Source of the DNA: an uncultured Taibaiella sp.
Lineage (GTDB): Bacteria; Bacteroidota; Bacteroidia; Chitinophagales; Chitinophagaceae
Assembly: GCA_946886975.1 (NCBI GenBank)
Contig: CAMPJV010000152.1
Location: forward strand, 1 to 6,467
Length of the DNA stretch: 6,467 nt
Reading direction: 5' to 3'
Shown one piece after another: positions 1 through 6,467 of this stretch (within the stretch, counting starts at the first letter, position 1; each line of letters opens with the position of its first letter). The notes below the pieces were generated by a model. It was not told the origin of the DNA. It made no database searches and was given only the letters and a program-made list of their open reading frames with translations. The translations under genes and the position numbers were made by a program.

Positions 1-12
1 CGATAAGATAAT

Positions 13-48
13 AAAAAGACCCCACAGCAATCGCTTGCTTTGGGGTCT
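13..48 (-). terminator. Rho-independent terminator of the DUF2130 gene
   Basis: Read on the minus strand, an 8-bp outer stem (AGACCCCA with TGGGGTCT, plus-strand arms 17-24 and 41-48) is followed after one mismatch by a 5-bp inner stem (AGCAA with TTGCT) closed by a GCGA tetraloop of the GNRA type. The stem runs straight into a T tract on the minus strand (A run at 13-17 on the plus strand). It lies about 20 bases beyond the stop codon of the minus-strand gene. The plus-strand side has no T run, so it should act in one direction only. Confidence 0.9.
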
Positions 49-67
49 GTCCTTATAATGTTAGCTT

Positions 68-1345
68 TTATCCCTCTATCAGGAAGCTCGCTTCGTCGGT
101 AGTCGTCAGGTTCAGGTCCACACCATCCATCCCCGATATACCCTCTATCGAGCCTCGTATATGCGCGGCATTCAGCAGCACCTTGTCCAGTTGCTTCTCC
201 CTTGCCTTCCACATCTTCTCCATCTGGTCCCTCTCTCTTTGTATGGACACACGCATGGTCATAAAGCCTTCGCGTATAGCTTTCCATTGCTCCGAAAACT
301 CATGACTAGTGAGATAAGTGTAAAGCATCTGCATCTTGTCGCCCTTATTCTCATGGCTCTTGGCTGCATTGTGTACCTTAATGATCAGGTCGCGGAGTAC
401 GCTTGTCAACGCCCTCACTTCGCTGAATGTACAGATCCACACCCCGTTCTTTTCTCCAAAGCATTCCATATCCTTAGGCATCGTCTGTGTCACTATCACC
501 GCCACTTCCGCACCAGCACTTCTCGCATTGGCCTTTAGCTTCTCTATCCATTCTGCGTTAAAGTCCTTGGTACGCTTACTCTCGTACAGTATCTGCCCGC
601 ACTCCTGCCCGAAGTTGTTCCTCACTGTCTGAATGCAGTCAGCACCTCTCACTCCCTTACCTACTTCACCTATTATGTCAAATGGGAATGAATTCCTCAG
701 TAGTGATTCCAGTGCCAGTTCCTGCACTTCCCCTTGTAGCTGCATGGAGCCCTGCTCAGCCTTCCTCCTCATCTCCTCTGCCAGCTTCCTCTGGTCCTCC
801 AGTTGCTTCTCCAGCTCCTTCATCTTCATCTGGTACTCCTGGTCGCGCACTTTATAGCGTTCCTCCTCTTCTTTCTTTAATATCTCCTGCAGCCGCTCGC
901 GTTCCTCTAGTATGGACTTCTTTAATCTCAGCTCCATCTCCTGTTCCTGGCTCATCAGCTTCTCCTTCAGCTCCATGGCCTCCAGTTCCACCTTGTGTAC
1001 CGCCTTTATCTTCTCATCCTTTTCACCTATCAGTTTCTGCATGTATTTGAGCTGCGTATCATATTCCTCTGCTATGTTCTTCTTCATTTGCAGGCTCACG
1101 GTCTCTTCTATTCGCTTCTTTTCCGTTTCCAGCCTGCGTTTCAGCTCTTCTTCCTGCTGTTGCTTCATCGCCTCCATCTTTTCCTGCTGCTGCTGCAAGG
1201 TGCTCTCCTTTTGCCGGAACTCATCCTCTTTCTTCTTCCGCCAGTCGTCCATCTTCAGTCTGAGCTCCCTTTGGATCTCATCCCGGATGGCATCAGTCGG
1301 CTCAAATTGGTTACCGCAACTAGGACAGGTAATAGCTGTTGTCAT
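68..1345 (-). CDS. DUF2130 domain-containing coiled-coil protein, nuclease-like core
   Basis: This is a cytoplasmic protein of about 425 residues with no signal peptide or membrane segment; its biochemical role is not established. It opens with a CPSC pair at residues 7-10, a possible half zinc knuckle. A Glu/Lys/Gln/Met-rich segment at about residues 20-200 looks like one long coiled coil. The DUF2130 core at about 205-330 contains ELALESLL (206-213), GKGVRGAD ending at Asp236, ILYESKR with Glu255 and Lys257, and the stretch WIEKLK. The order Glu, Asp, then Glu-x-Lys resembles a PD-(D/E)XK nuclease active site, so DNA cleavage or binding is an inference. A second charged helix follows at about 340-390. 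ATG at 1345 is preferred over an in-frame TTG nine bases upstream because it places the N-terminus just before the zinc-type pair; neither has a clear Shine-Dalgarno site. The gene is divergent from the OmpA-family gene and ends in a strong terminator, so it appears to be transcribed alone. Confidence 0.88.
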   Translation of the reverse strand: MTTAITCPSCGNQFEPTDAIRDEIQRELRLKMDDWRKKKEDEFRQKESTLQQQQEKMEAMKQQQEEELKRRLETEKKRIEETVSLQMKKNIAEEYDTQLKYMQKLIGEKDEKIKAVHKVELEAMELKEKLMSQEQEMELRLKKSILEERERLQEILKKEEEERYKVRDQEYQMKMKELEKQLEDQRKLAEEMRRKAEQGSMQLQGEVQELALESLLRNSFPFDIIGEVGKGVRGADCIQTVRNNFGQECGQILYESKRTKDFNAEWIEKLKANARSAGAEVAVIVTQTMPKDMECFGEKNGVWICTFSEVRALTSVLRDLIIKVHNAAKSHENKGDKMQMLYTYLTSHEFSEQWKAIREGFMTMRVSIQRERDQMEKMWKAREKQLDKVLLNAAHIRGSIEGISGMDGVDLNLTTTDEASFLIEG

Positions 1346-1374
1346 ACGCTTCAATGGCTGTTCTTGGAAAGTTA

Positions 1375-1382
1375 CAAAGTTC
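1375..1382 (-). promoter_or_regulatory. Candidate -7 box for the DUF2130 gene
   Basis: The minus strand reads GAACTTTG, one mismatch from the Bacteroidota -7 consensus TAnnTTTG. It lies 29 bases before the ATG at 1345, a plausible distance for a leader of roughly 20 bases. No good TTTG -33 element is seen at the usual spacing, so this is a weak call. Confidence 0.3.
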
Positions 1383-1403
1383 GGGTTTATGATTAAACGC
1401 CCG
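1382..1403. repeat. Imperfect dyad in the divergent intergenic region
   Basis: The arms are CGGGTTTA (1382-1389) and TAAA-CG-CCCG (1394-1403), separated by TGAT. All eight bases of the left arm can pair if a two-base bulge is allowed in the right arm. It lies between the two divergent candidate -7 boxes, where a shared operator could sit. It has no T tract, so it is not an obvious terminator. It may also be chance, given its modest length. Confidence 0.35.
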
Positions 1404-1410
1404 TGGTTAT

Positions 1411-1418
1411 TATTTTTG
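1411..1418 (+). promoter_or_regulatory. Candidate -7 box for the OmpA-family gene
   Basis: TATTTTTG matches the Bacteroidota -7 consensus TAnnTTTG exactly. A TTTA at 1386-1389 lies 21 bases upstream as a possible degenerate -33 element. The predicted transcript would have a leader of fewer than 10 bases before the ATG at 1430, which is short. The region is AT-rich, so a chance match is possible. Confidence 0.35.
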
Positions 1419-1429
1419 AAGGATATTAC

Positions 1430-3319
1430 ATGCTTCTGAGGGTCCTGCTATTTCTTTATTTCTTATTGTGTTCTTGTGCGCTAAAAGCTCAGGTGCCTCC
1501 TCGTGCCCAGAAGTTCTTTGAGAAGGCCATGCTGCTCGATACAAAGAAGAAGCACCAGGATGCAAGAGAAACTATGGAAAGGGCCATAGCCGAATATCCC
1601 GCCTACACGGACGCAATAAGTATACTTGGTGCCTGGTATTTCAATGACCATAATTTCCGTCGCTCCGCAGAGGTGTTCCGTATAGGGTATGGCCGCGATA
1701 GTAAGTTTGCTTATCCACTGGCAAAGAGCCTGGTGTTTGCTGGTATGGCCTCCGAGGCTCTTCCCGTCATCGCCTCTGCAAGTGCTTCTTCCAGGGAACA
1801 GGCTTTATGGGAAAAGCTGCGTACACAGGCCGTCTTCATACAGCAGTCCATGGCCAACCCCTGGAGAGATACAGCCTTCAACATGGGCAGACCCAACACA
1901 AGGGACGCAGAAATGTTCCCCTGGATATCTAAGGATGAGCAAAAGCTGTATTTCACACGTCGGATGAGGAACACCGATGAAGATTTCTTTACTACGGAGG
2001 TAGATAGCTGCGGTGGCTGGTTCACGGGTACTAACATGGGCAGTCCTCCTAATTCCTTAAATCAGGAAGCGGCCCAGATGATCTCTGCCGATGGCCATTA
2101 CCTCTTTTTCATGCGATGTGAGAACAGAAGTATCAATGGCTGGGGCCAGGGCGGTTGTGATTTATATATGGCATATACCGCAGACAGTATATGGTCCGTA
2201 CCCCAGAGCTTCGGCGCCACCATCAACACTCCCGGCTACGAAGGAATGCCTTGCCTTTCTGTAGACAACAGGGAACTGTATTTCGTAAGCGATCGTGAGG
2301 GCGGTTACGGTGGATTCGATATCTGGATATCCCGCTTCAGGGACGGCCTCTGGCAGAAGCCTGTCAACGCCGGCTCACAAGTCAACACCCCCGGCAATGA
2401 AACAGCTCCTTTCATCCATATTGACAATAGCACTTTTTACTTTGCCAGCGACGGCCATCCCGGCATGGGCGGTTCAGATCTCTTCATGGCTCGGCGGACT
2501 GGTGATACCAACTGGACAAAGCCGCTGAATATGGGTTTCCCCATCAACAGTACCGCCGACGAAAGCAGCCTGTGCGTCAACATCAAAGGCAATAAGCTTT
2601 TCTTCGCTTCCGACCGGGATAGCGTTGCAGGCAACTTCGACCTGTATGAAATGAACCTTCCGGTAAAGCTGCAGCCTACGCCTGTCAGCGTCGTAAAAGG
2701 TTATGTGTACGATAGCCTCACCAAGGCCCGCCTCAACTATGCCAGCATCCAGGTAACTGACGAAACTTCAGAGGAGCCCCTGTATCGCTTCATGTCAAAT
2801 CGCGGCGATGGAAGCTTCATGATCACGCTGCCTGTCGGAAAGATATATCAGTGGCACACGGACAGGATCTCATACAAAGATGGCAAGGCTGTCATTAATC
2901 TTCTGGAGCCAGATACTTCCGAAGGTCCAATCATCCACAACATTGCCTTGCTCCCGGCCGACTATATAGCTCCCGTAAAAGATATAACCATTCTCACCAT
3001 ACTGTTCCCCGTAAAAGATGTTTCGCTCGCTGATTCAGATAAGGTCGTCATTGCACAGGCGCTGGGCCCATGGCTTTCGGACAAGCAGGGTCTTCAGATT
3101 CAGGTAAACGGCTATACAGACAACTCCGGTACTCCAATCATCAATGAAGAGTTATCCGTTCAGCGTGCAGGGCTCGTAGCGCAGGAGATTTCCGCGATGG
3201 GCTTCGATCCCATGAATATTCAGGTGGAAGGATGGGGCGAAGCGGACCCCGTGGCTCCAAATGATACAGAGGAAAATATGCAGCTGAACAGAAGGGTGGA
3301 AGTTATAATACGACGATAA
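1430..3319 (+). CDS. PorE-like envelope protein: TPR, PD40 propeller, CRD-like, OmpA C-terminal domain
   Basis: This 629-residue exported protein should be anchored to peptidoglycan in the periplasm or at the outer membrane. Residues 1-20 form a signal peptide, ending either in a degenerate lipobox (LCSC, Cys16) or at KA|Q for signal peptidase I. TPR-like helices span about 25-115. Five PD40 blades (about 159-193, 211-250, 269-303, 321-357, 375-410) repeat patterns such as LYF.SDR followed by GGFDIW or GGSDLF. A carboxypeptidase-regulatory-like beta domain lies at about 420-480. The OmpA-like domain at about 518-629 has GYTDNSG (Asp564), an LSxxRA motif and the terminal NRRVEVII, where Asp and Arg normally bind diaminopimelate. 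This domain order matches PorE of the type IX secretion system, but Bacteroidota carry many paralogues, so orthology is unproven. ATG at 1430 is chosen over GTG at 1403 because it puts the hydrophobic signal at the N-terminus and leaves the candidate -7 box outside the gene. Confidence 0.87.
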   Translation: MLLRVLLFLYFLLCSCALKAQVPPRAQKFFEKAMLLDTKKKHQDARETMERAIAEYPAYTDAISILGAWYFNDHNFRRSAEVFRIGYGRDSKFAYPLAKSLVFAGMASEALPVIASASASSREQALWEKLRTQAVFIQQSMANPWRDTAFNMGRPNTRDAEMFPWISKDEQKLYFTRRMRNTDEDFFTTEVDSCGGWFTGTNMGSPPNSLNQEAAQMISADGHYLFFMRCENRSINGWGQGGCDLYMAYTADSIWSVPQSFGATINTPGYEGMPCLSVDNRELYFVSDREGGYGGFDIWISRFRDGLWQKPVNAGSQVNTPGNETAPFIHIDNSTFYFASDGHPGMGGSDLFMARRTGDTNWTKPLNMGFPINSTADESSLCVNIKGNKLFFASDRDSVAGNFDLYEMNLPVKLQPTPVSVVKGYVYDSLTKARLNYASIQVTDETSEEPLYRFMSNRGDGSFMITLPVGKIYQWHTDRISYKDGKAVINLLEPDTSEGPIIHNIALLPADYIAPVKDITILTILFPVKDVSLADSDKVVIAQALGPWLSDKQGLQIQVNGYTDNSGTPIINEELSVQRAGLVAQEISAMGFDPMNIQVEGWGEADPVAPNDTEENMQLNRRVEVIIRR

Positions 3320-3320
3320 C

Positions 3321-3348
3321 TTCTTCCATCTCACCTCGGAAGAGTTTT
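3321..3348 (+). terminator. Weak candidate terminator after the OmpA-family gene
   Basis: A 7-bp stem (TTCTTCC at 3321-3327 with GGAAGAG at 3338-3344, one G-T pair) closes a 10-base loop and is followed by TTTT. It begins one base after the stop codon. The stem is short and the T tract brief, so termination may be partial. Confidence 0.4.
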
Positions 3349-3359
3349 GAAAAAAACTT

Positions 3360-3386
3360 GCAACTGTCAGATAGGCTGACACTTGC
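3360..3386. promoter_or_regulatory. Interrupted palindrome upstream of metH, candidate operator
   Basis: GCAACTGTCAG (3360-3370) and CTGACACTTGC (3376-3386) are inverted copies matching at 10 of 11 positions, separated by ATAGG. The core is TGTCAG-N5-CTGACA. The site lies just upstream of a TAnnTTTG box at 3392, where a regulator could control transcription of metH. The 5-base spacer and two 11-base half-sites suit a dimeric DNA-binding protein. The cognate regulator is unknown. On the minus strand it is followed by a T run, so a terminator-like hairpin is the alternative reading. Confidence 0.55.
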
Positions 3387-3391
3387 CACCT

Positions 3392-3399
3392 TATCTTTG
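3392..3399 (+). promoter_or_regulatory. Upstream candidate -7 box for metH
   Basis: TATCTTTG matches TAnnTTTG exactly and follows the dyad by five bases. No TTTG -33 element is seen at the normal spacing; the dyad occupies that position, which would suit activator-dependent or repressed transcription. The transcript would have a leader of roughly 85 bases. Confidence 0.35.
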
Positions 3400-3428
3400 T
3401 GATATACCAGCAAAGAGGACCTGAAAGC

Positions 3429-3460
3429 TCTGACTTTAAGGTTCGTAGTACCTACCTTTG
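3429..3460 (+). promoter_or_regulatory. Probable metH promoter
   Basis: TACCTTTG at 3453-3460 matches the Bacteroidota -7 consensus TAnnTTTG. TCTG at 3429-3432, three of four matches to the -33 TTTG, lies 20 bases upstream, which is the usual spacing. The expected start site near 3466 gives a leader of about 22 AT-rich bases before the ATG at 3489, with no Shine-Dalgarno sequence. Confidence 0.55.
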
Positions 3461-3488
3461 CACCCAGTTAACAAGCACTATACTAAGA

Positions 3489-6203
3489 ATGTCTACCATC
3501 CAACCGTTCCTCCGGCTAAGTGGGCTCGAGCCACTTGTCGTAAGACCCGAAGCAAACTTCATTAATGTTGGCGAACGAACCAACGTAACCGGCTCTAAGA
3601 AGTTCGCCCGCCTTATTCGTGAGAATAAATATGAAGAGGCGTTATCTGTAGCCCGTCAGCAGGTAGAGGGTGGCGCTCAGGTACTGGATATAAACATGGA
3701 TGACGCTCTGCTGGATGGCGAGCAGGCAATGACCAAATTCCTGAACCTGCTGCAGGCTGAGCCGGACATTGCGAAGATTCCTATCATGATAGACTCTTCC
3801 AAGTTCTCCATCATAGAGGCGGGGCTGAAATGTGTACAGGGCAAGTGTATAGTGAACTCGATCTCCATGAAGGAAGGTGAGGAGAAGTTCATTGAGCAGG
3901 CCATTATCTGTAATGCGTATGGCGCATCAGTAGTGGTGATGGCATTCGACGAGCAGGGCCAGGCAGACACCCTCGAGCGTCGCGTCACAATATGCGAGAA
4001 GGCGTATGATATCCTGACCCGCCAGGTTGGCTTCCACCCTGAGGACATCATCTTCGACCCCAACATATTTGCCATAGCTACCGGCATAGAGGAGCATAAT
4101 AACTACGCTGTCGATTTCATAGAGGCAACGCGTATCATAAAGAAGAAGATGCCGCTCACGAAGATAATCGGAGGTGTGAGCAACGTTTCCTTCTCTTTCC
4201 GTGGAAATGATCCTGTCAGGGAAGCCATGCACGCTGTCTTTCTCTACCATGCCATCCAGGCAGGCATGGACATGGGCATAGTGAATGCCGGCCAGCTACA
4301 GATCTTGGATGAGATAGAGCCGAATCTTAAGGAGCTCTGTGAAGACGTAGTCCTTAACAGACGACCCGACGCTACAGAACGCCTGGTCACCTTTGCGGAG
4401 ACGGTAAAGGCGAAGGACAAGGAGGAGAAGGTGGACGACGAGTGGCGTAGTACTTCTGTAGAGGAAAGACTGAAGCATGCACTCGTAAATGGTATTACTG
4501 ACTTTATAGATCAGGACACAGAGGAAGCACGACAGAAGTATCCAAAGCCGCTTGATGTTATTGAAGGCCCGCTAATGGATGGAATGAACGTGGTAGGGGA
4601 TCTCTTCGGAAGCGGAAAGATGTTCCTTCCCCAGGTGGTGAAGAGTGCAAGGGTAATGAAGAAGAGTGTAGCTATCCTTACTCCCTATATCGAAGCGGAA
4701 AAGGAAAAGAGAAGAGTAGCTCACGAAGCGGCAGGGACCACCAATGAGGAGGCCGCAGGAGCAGCTAAGATTTTATTGGCCACAGTAAAAGGAGACGTCC
4801 ACGATATCGGCAAGAACATCGTTGGTGTAGTGCTTGGCTGTAACGGATACGATGTGGTGGACCTTGGAGTAATGGTCCCCGCGGATAAGATATTAGAGAC
4901 CGCCCTGCGCGAGAACGTGGATATGATAGGGTTAAGTGGCCTTATCACACCCTCGCTCGACGAGATGGTGCATGTAGCCAAAGAAATGAAGCGCCGTGGT
5001 ATGACGCAGCCCTTGTTGATTGGCGGCGCTACAACCTCAAGAATGCACACGGCGGTAAGGATAGCTCCTGAGTACGATAATGGGGTAGTGTATGTACTTG
5101 ACGCCAGCCGCAGCGTCACAACTGCCGGAAGCCTTTTAAGCAAAGAGCAGAAGGAAACCTTCCTCCAGGGAATAGGTACTGAGTACACCAAGCTCCGCAG
5201 CGACTTTGCAAGTAAGAAGACTATTAAGCAATATATCACATTCCCCGAAGCACAGAAGAACGCAGTGAAGATAGATTGGTCTTCATATACTCCACCGGCA
5301 CCTTCCTTTATAGGAACTAAGGTATTTACGGATTATGACCTCAGCGAGATACGACAGTATATAGACTGGGGCCCCTTCTTCATAGCCTGGGAAATGCGCG
5401 GTAAGTACCCCGATATCCTCACTGATAAGCATGCCGGCGCTGAAGCAACCAAGTTGTTCAATGACGCGAATGCTTTATTGGATAGGGTAATCAGTGAAAA
5501 ATGGTTAACAGCAAAGGGGGTCGTTGGTTATTGGCCTGCCTTTAAGACTGCTCCGGACACAATTGTACTCAAGGATGACAAGGGCAATGAGCTGGCAAAA
5601 CTTGAGTCCCTTCGTCAGCAGGTGAAGAAGGCAGCAGACCAGCCAAGTTTCTCCCTGTCAGACTTTATCAAACCCGCAGCCGAGGGCGATGGCCCCGACT
5701 ACATGGGAGCCTTTGCCGTCAGTATCCACGGCATCGAACCTCACCTGAAGCACTTTGCCGACCAGCATGACGACTATAACAAGATTATGCTTCAGGCCAT
5801 GGCTGACCGACTCGCTGAAGCCTTTGCGGAGGTCCTGCATAAGCGCACTCGTACTGAGTTCTGGGGTTATATAAAAGATGAATCACTAACCACCGAGGAT
5901 CTGGTTAAGGAAAAATACCAGGGTATCCGCCCTGCTCCAGGCTATCCCGCTTGTCCAGATCATACCGAAAAGTATAAGCTGTTTGATCTGCTGAAGGCTA
6001 CTGAACATGCCGGTATCGATCTAACTGAATCCCTTGCCATGTATCCTGGTGCTTCCGTTTGCGGCTGGTATTTCAGCCACCCTCAGAGCACCTATTTCGG
6101 TGTCGGTAAGATCCTGCAGGATCAGTTAGAGGATTATGCAAAACGCAAGGAAATGAGCCTCGAGGATATGACTAAATGGCTTTCTCCAAATCTTGAAGGG
6201 TAA
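3489..6203 (+). CDS. metH: Cobalamin-dependent methionine synthase, lacking the N-terminal homocysteine domain
   Basis: The protein transfers a methyl group from 5-methyltetrahydrofolate to enzyme-bound cobalamin and then to homocysteine, in the cytoplasm. It has 904 residues, against about 1,227 in E. coli. The pterin-binding domain (about 15-300) shows FINVGERTN (24-32), VLDIN, MIDSS and [13 protein letters not shown] (228-240). The cobalamin cap lies at about 320-400. The B12 domain (about 425-560) has DVHDIG with His438 as cobalt ligand, Asp436, and GLSGLITPS with Ser489, completing the ligand triad. The AdoMet activation domain (about 585-904) has Asp626, [12 protein letters not shown] (Arg814, Tyr819) and GWYFSHP. 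Residues run about 320 behind E. coli numbering, so only the homocysteine/zinc module is missing and a separate subunit must supply it. ATG 3489 is chosen because an in-frame GTG at 3399 overlaps a promoter box and adds 30 residues upstream of the conserved LRLSGLEPL start. The downstream membrane-protein start overlaps its stop. Confidence 0.96.
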   Translation: MSTIQPFLRLSGLEPLVVRPEANFINVGERTNVTGSKKFARLIRENKYEEALSVARQQVEGGAQVLDINMDDALLDGEQAMTKFLNLLQAEPDIAKIPIMIDSSKFSIIEAGLKCVQGKCIVNSISMKEGEEKFIEQAIICNAYGASVVVMAFDEQGQADTLERRVTICEKAYDILTRQVGFHPEDIIFDPNIFAIATGIEEHNNYAVDFIEATRIIKKKMPLTKIIGGVSNVSFSFRGNDPVREAMHAVFLYHAIQAGMDMGIVNAGQLQILDEIEPNLKELCEDVVLNRRPDATERLVTFAETVKAKDKEEKVDDEWRSTSVEERLKHALVNGITDFIDQDTEEARQKYPKPLDVIEGPLMDGMNVVGDLFGSGKMFLPQVVKSARVMKKSVAILTPYIEAEKEKRRVAHEAAGTTNEEAAGAAKILLATVKGDVHDIGKNIVGVVLGCNGYDVVDLGVMVPADKILETALRENVDMIGLSGLITPSLDEMVHVAKEMKRRGMTQPLLIGGATTSRMHTAVRIAPEYDNGVVYVLDASRSVTTAGSLLSKEQKETFLQGIGTEYTKLRSDFASKKTIKQYITFPEAQKNAVKIDWSSYTPPAPSFIGTKVFTDYDLSEIRQYIDWGPFFIAWEMRGKYPDILTDKHAGAEATKLFNDANALLDRVISEKWLTAKGVVGYWPAFKTAPDTIVLKDDKGNELAKLESLRQQVKKAADQPSFSLSDFIKPAAEGDGPDYMGAFAVSIHGIEPHLKHFADQHDDYNKIMLQAMADRLAEAFAEVLHKRTRTEFWGYIKDESLTTEDLVKEKYQGIRPAPGYPACPDHTEKYKLFDLLKATEHAGIDLTESLAMYPGASVCGWYFSHPQSTYFGVGKILQDQLEDYAKRKEMSLEDMTKWLSPNLEG

Positions 6204-6467
6204 TGATAAGCGAACAAGTTCCCGCAGAAGTATCTTCTTCGAAGCAACAGCCTTTGGCGCTTCGGGTAATGGCAACGATAGTCAGCTACCTATTCCATCC
6301 CGTATTTATTCCACTCCTGATGACCTTTGTCCTCTTTCGGCTGTTACCGGTCCAGTTTGCAGGAATACAGGAGAAAAACCTTGGTCTGCTGCTCATCCAG
6401 GTAGCATTGCATACCGCCTTTTTCCCTTTACTCACCGTCTTATTGCTAAAAGCCCTCGGCTTTATAG
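6203..6467 (+). CDS. Multi-pass membrane protein, 3'-truncated by the window end
   Basis: The ATG shares its first base with the last base of the metH stop (TAATG), which implies translational coupling and one transcript. The 88 complete codons visible have no stop. After a polar N-terminus of about 20 residues comes a hydrophobic segment (about 23-47) containing SYLFHPVFIPLL, a short polar loop with the sequence AGIQEKN, and a second hydrophobic segment (about 60-88) running to the edge. The SYxFHPxFxP pattern is one I associate with an unnamed Bacteroidota membrane family of roughly 200 residues, but this is from memory. No catalytic motif is visible in the part present. A function in methionine or cobalamin metabolism is suggested only by its position and is not shown by the sequence. 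Confidence 0.8.
   Translation, partial: MISEQVPAEVSSSKQQPLALRVMATIVSYLFHPVFIPLLMTFVLFRLLPVQFAGIQEKNLGLLLIQVALHTAFFPLLTVLLLKALGFI

Noticed and set aside
1346..1354. TTG start at 1354 for the DUF2130 gene
   Set aside because: ATG nine bases later is a commoner start and gives the N-terminus MTTAITCPSCG, which fits the family; the extra three residues add nothing.
1403..1429. GTG start at 1403 for the OmpA-family gene
   Set aside because: It would put charged and polar residues before the signal peptide and place a candidate -7 box inside the coding region; ATG at 1430 gives a normal signal peptide.
161..1439. Several overlapping plus-strand open frames opposite the DUF2130 gene, rich in Ser, Pro, Cys and Phe
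   Set aside because: They are antisense to a well-supported gene. Their odd composition follows from the Glu/Lys/Gln-rich coiled coil read backwards, and they show no recognisable domain.
1711..2037. Minus-strand open frame inside the OmpA-family gene
   Set aside because: It is a shadow of the TPR and first propeller region, without independent support.
3399..3488. GTG start at 3399 extending MetH by 30 residues
   Set aside because: The extension shows no similarity to MetH, begins within one promoter box and covers another; the family-like N-terminus starts at ATG 3489.
3320..3488. Cobalamin or SAM riboswitch before metH
   Set aside because: No B12-box-like sequence or multi-helix arrangement was recognised, the gap is short, and the likely transcript leader from the second promoter is only about 22 bases. 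A covariance-model search would settle it.
4721..5239. Minus-strand open frame of 172 codons inside metH, and other shorter antisense frames
   Set aside because: They overlap strongly conserved B12-domain coding sequence on the other strand and have no recognisable motif or start context.

Overview
The window looks like ordinary chromosomal DNA of a Bacteroidota bacterium, most plausibly of the Chitinophagales/Sphingobacteriales type. Four things suggest this: promoter-like TAnnTTTG boxes (the Bacteroidota -7 element) ahead of genes, starts without clear Shine-Dalgarno sequences, a TPR/PD40/OmpA envelope protein with PorE-like architecture, and a methionine synthase that lacks its homocysteine-binding front module. 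No mobile element, CRISPR array, tRNA or rRNA is visible.

Layout. Positions 13-48 hold an intrinsic terminator that ends a minus-strand gene at 68-1345 (DUF2130 family: a long coiled coil followed by a nuclease-like domain). An 84-base divergent intergenic region (1346-1429) contains candidate -7 boxes for both directions with a dyad between them. A plus-strand gene at 1430-3319 encodes a secreted PorE-like protein: signal peptide, TPR-like helices, five PD40 propeller blades, a carboxypeptidase-regulatory-like domain and a C-terminal OmpA-like peptidoglycan-binding domain. The 169-base gap at 3320-3488 holds a weak terminator, a strong interrupted dyad and two TAnnTTTG boxes. Next comes metH at 3489-6203, which carries pterin-binding, cobalamin-binding and AdoMet-activation domains but no homocysteine/zinc domain. 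Its stop codon overlaps by one base the start of a conserved-looking membrane protein that runs off the window (6203-6467).

How they fit together. The DUF2130 gene and the OmpA-family gene are divergently transcribed and show no obvious functional link. metH appears to begin its own transcription unit and is translationally coupled to the membrane protein behind it. MetH should work with a separate homocysteine S-methyltransferase-type subunit, which is not encoded in the window. The main points for a second look are the missing MetH partner, the near-perfect dyad upstream of metH, the nuclease-like motif of the DUF2130 protein, and the metH-coupled membrane protein. I did not find convincing evidence of a wholly new system.
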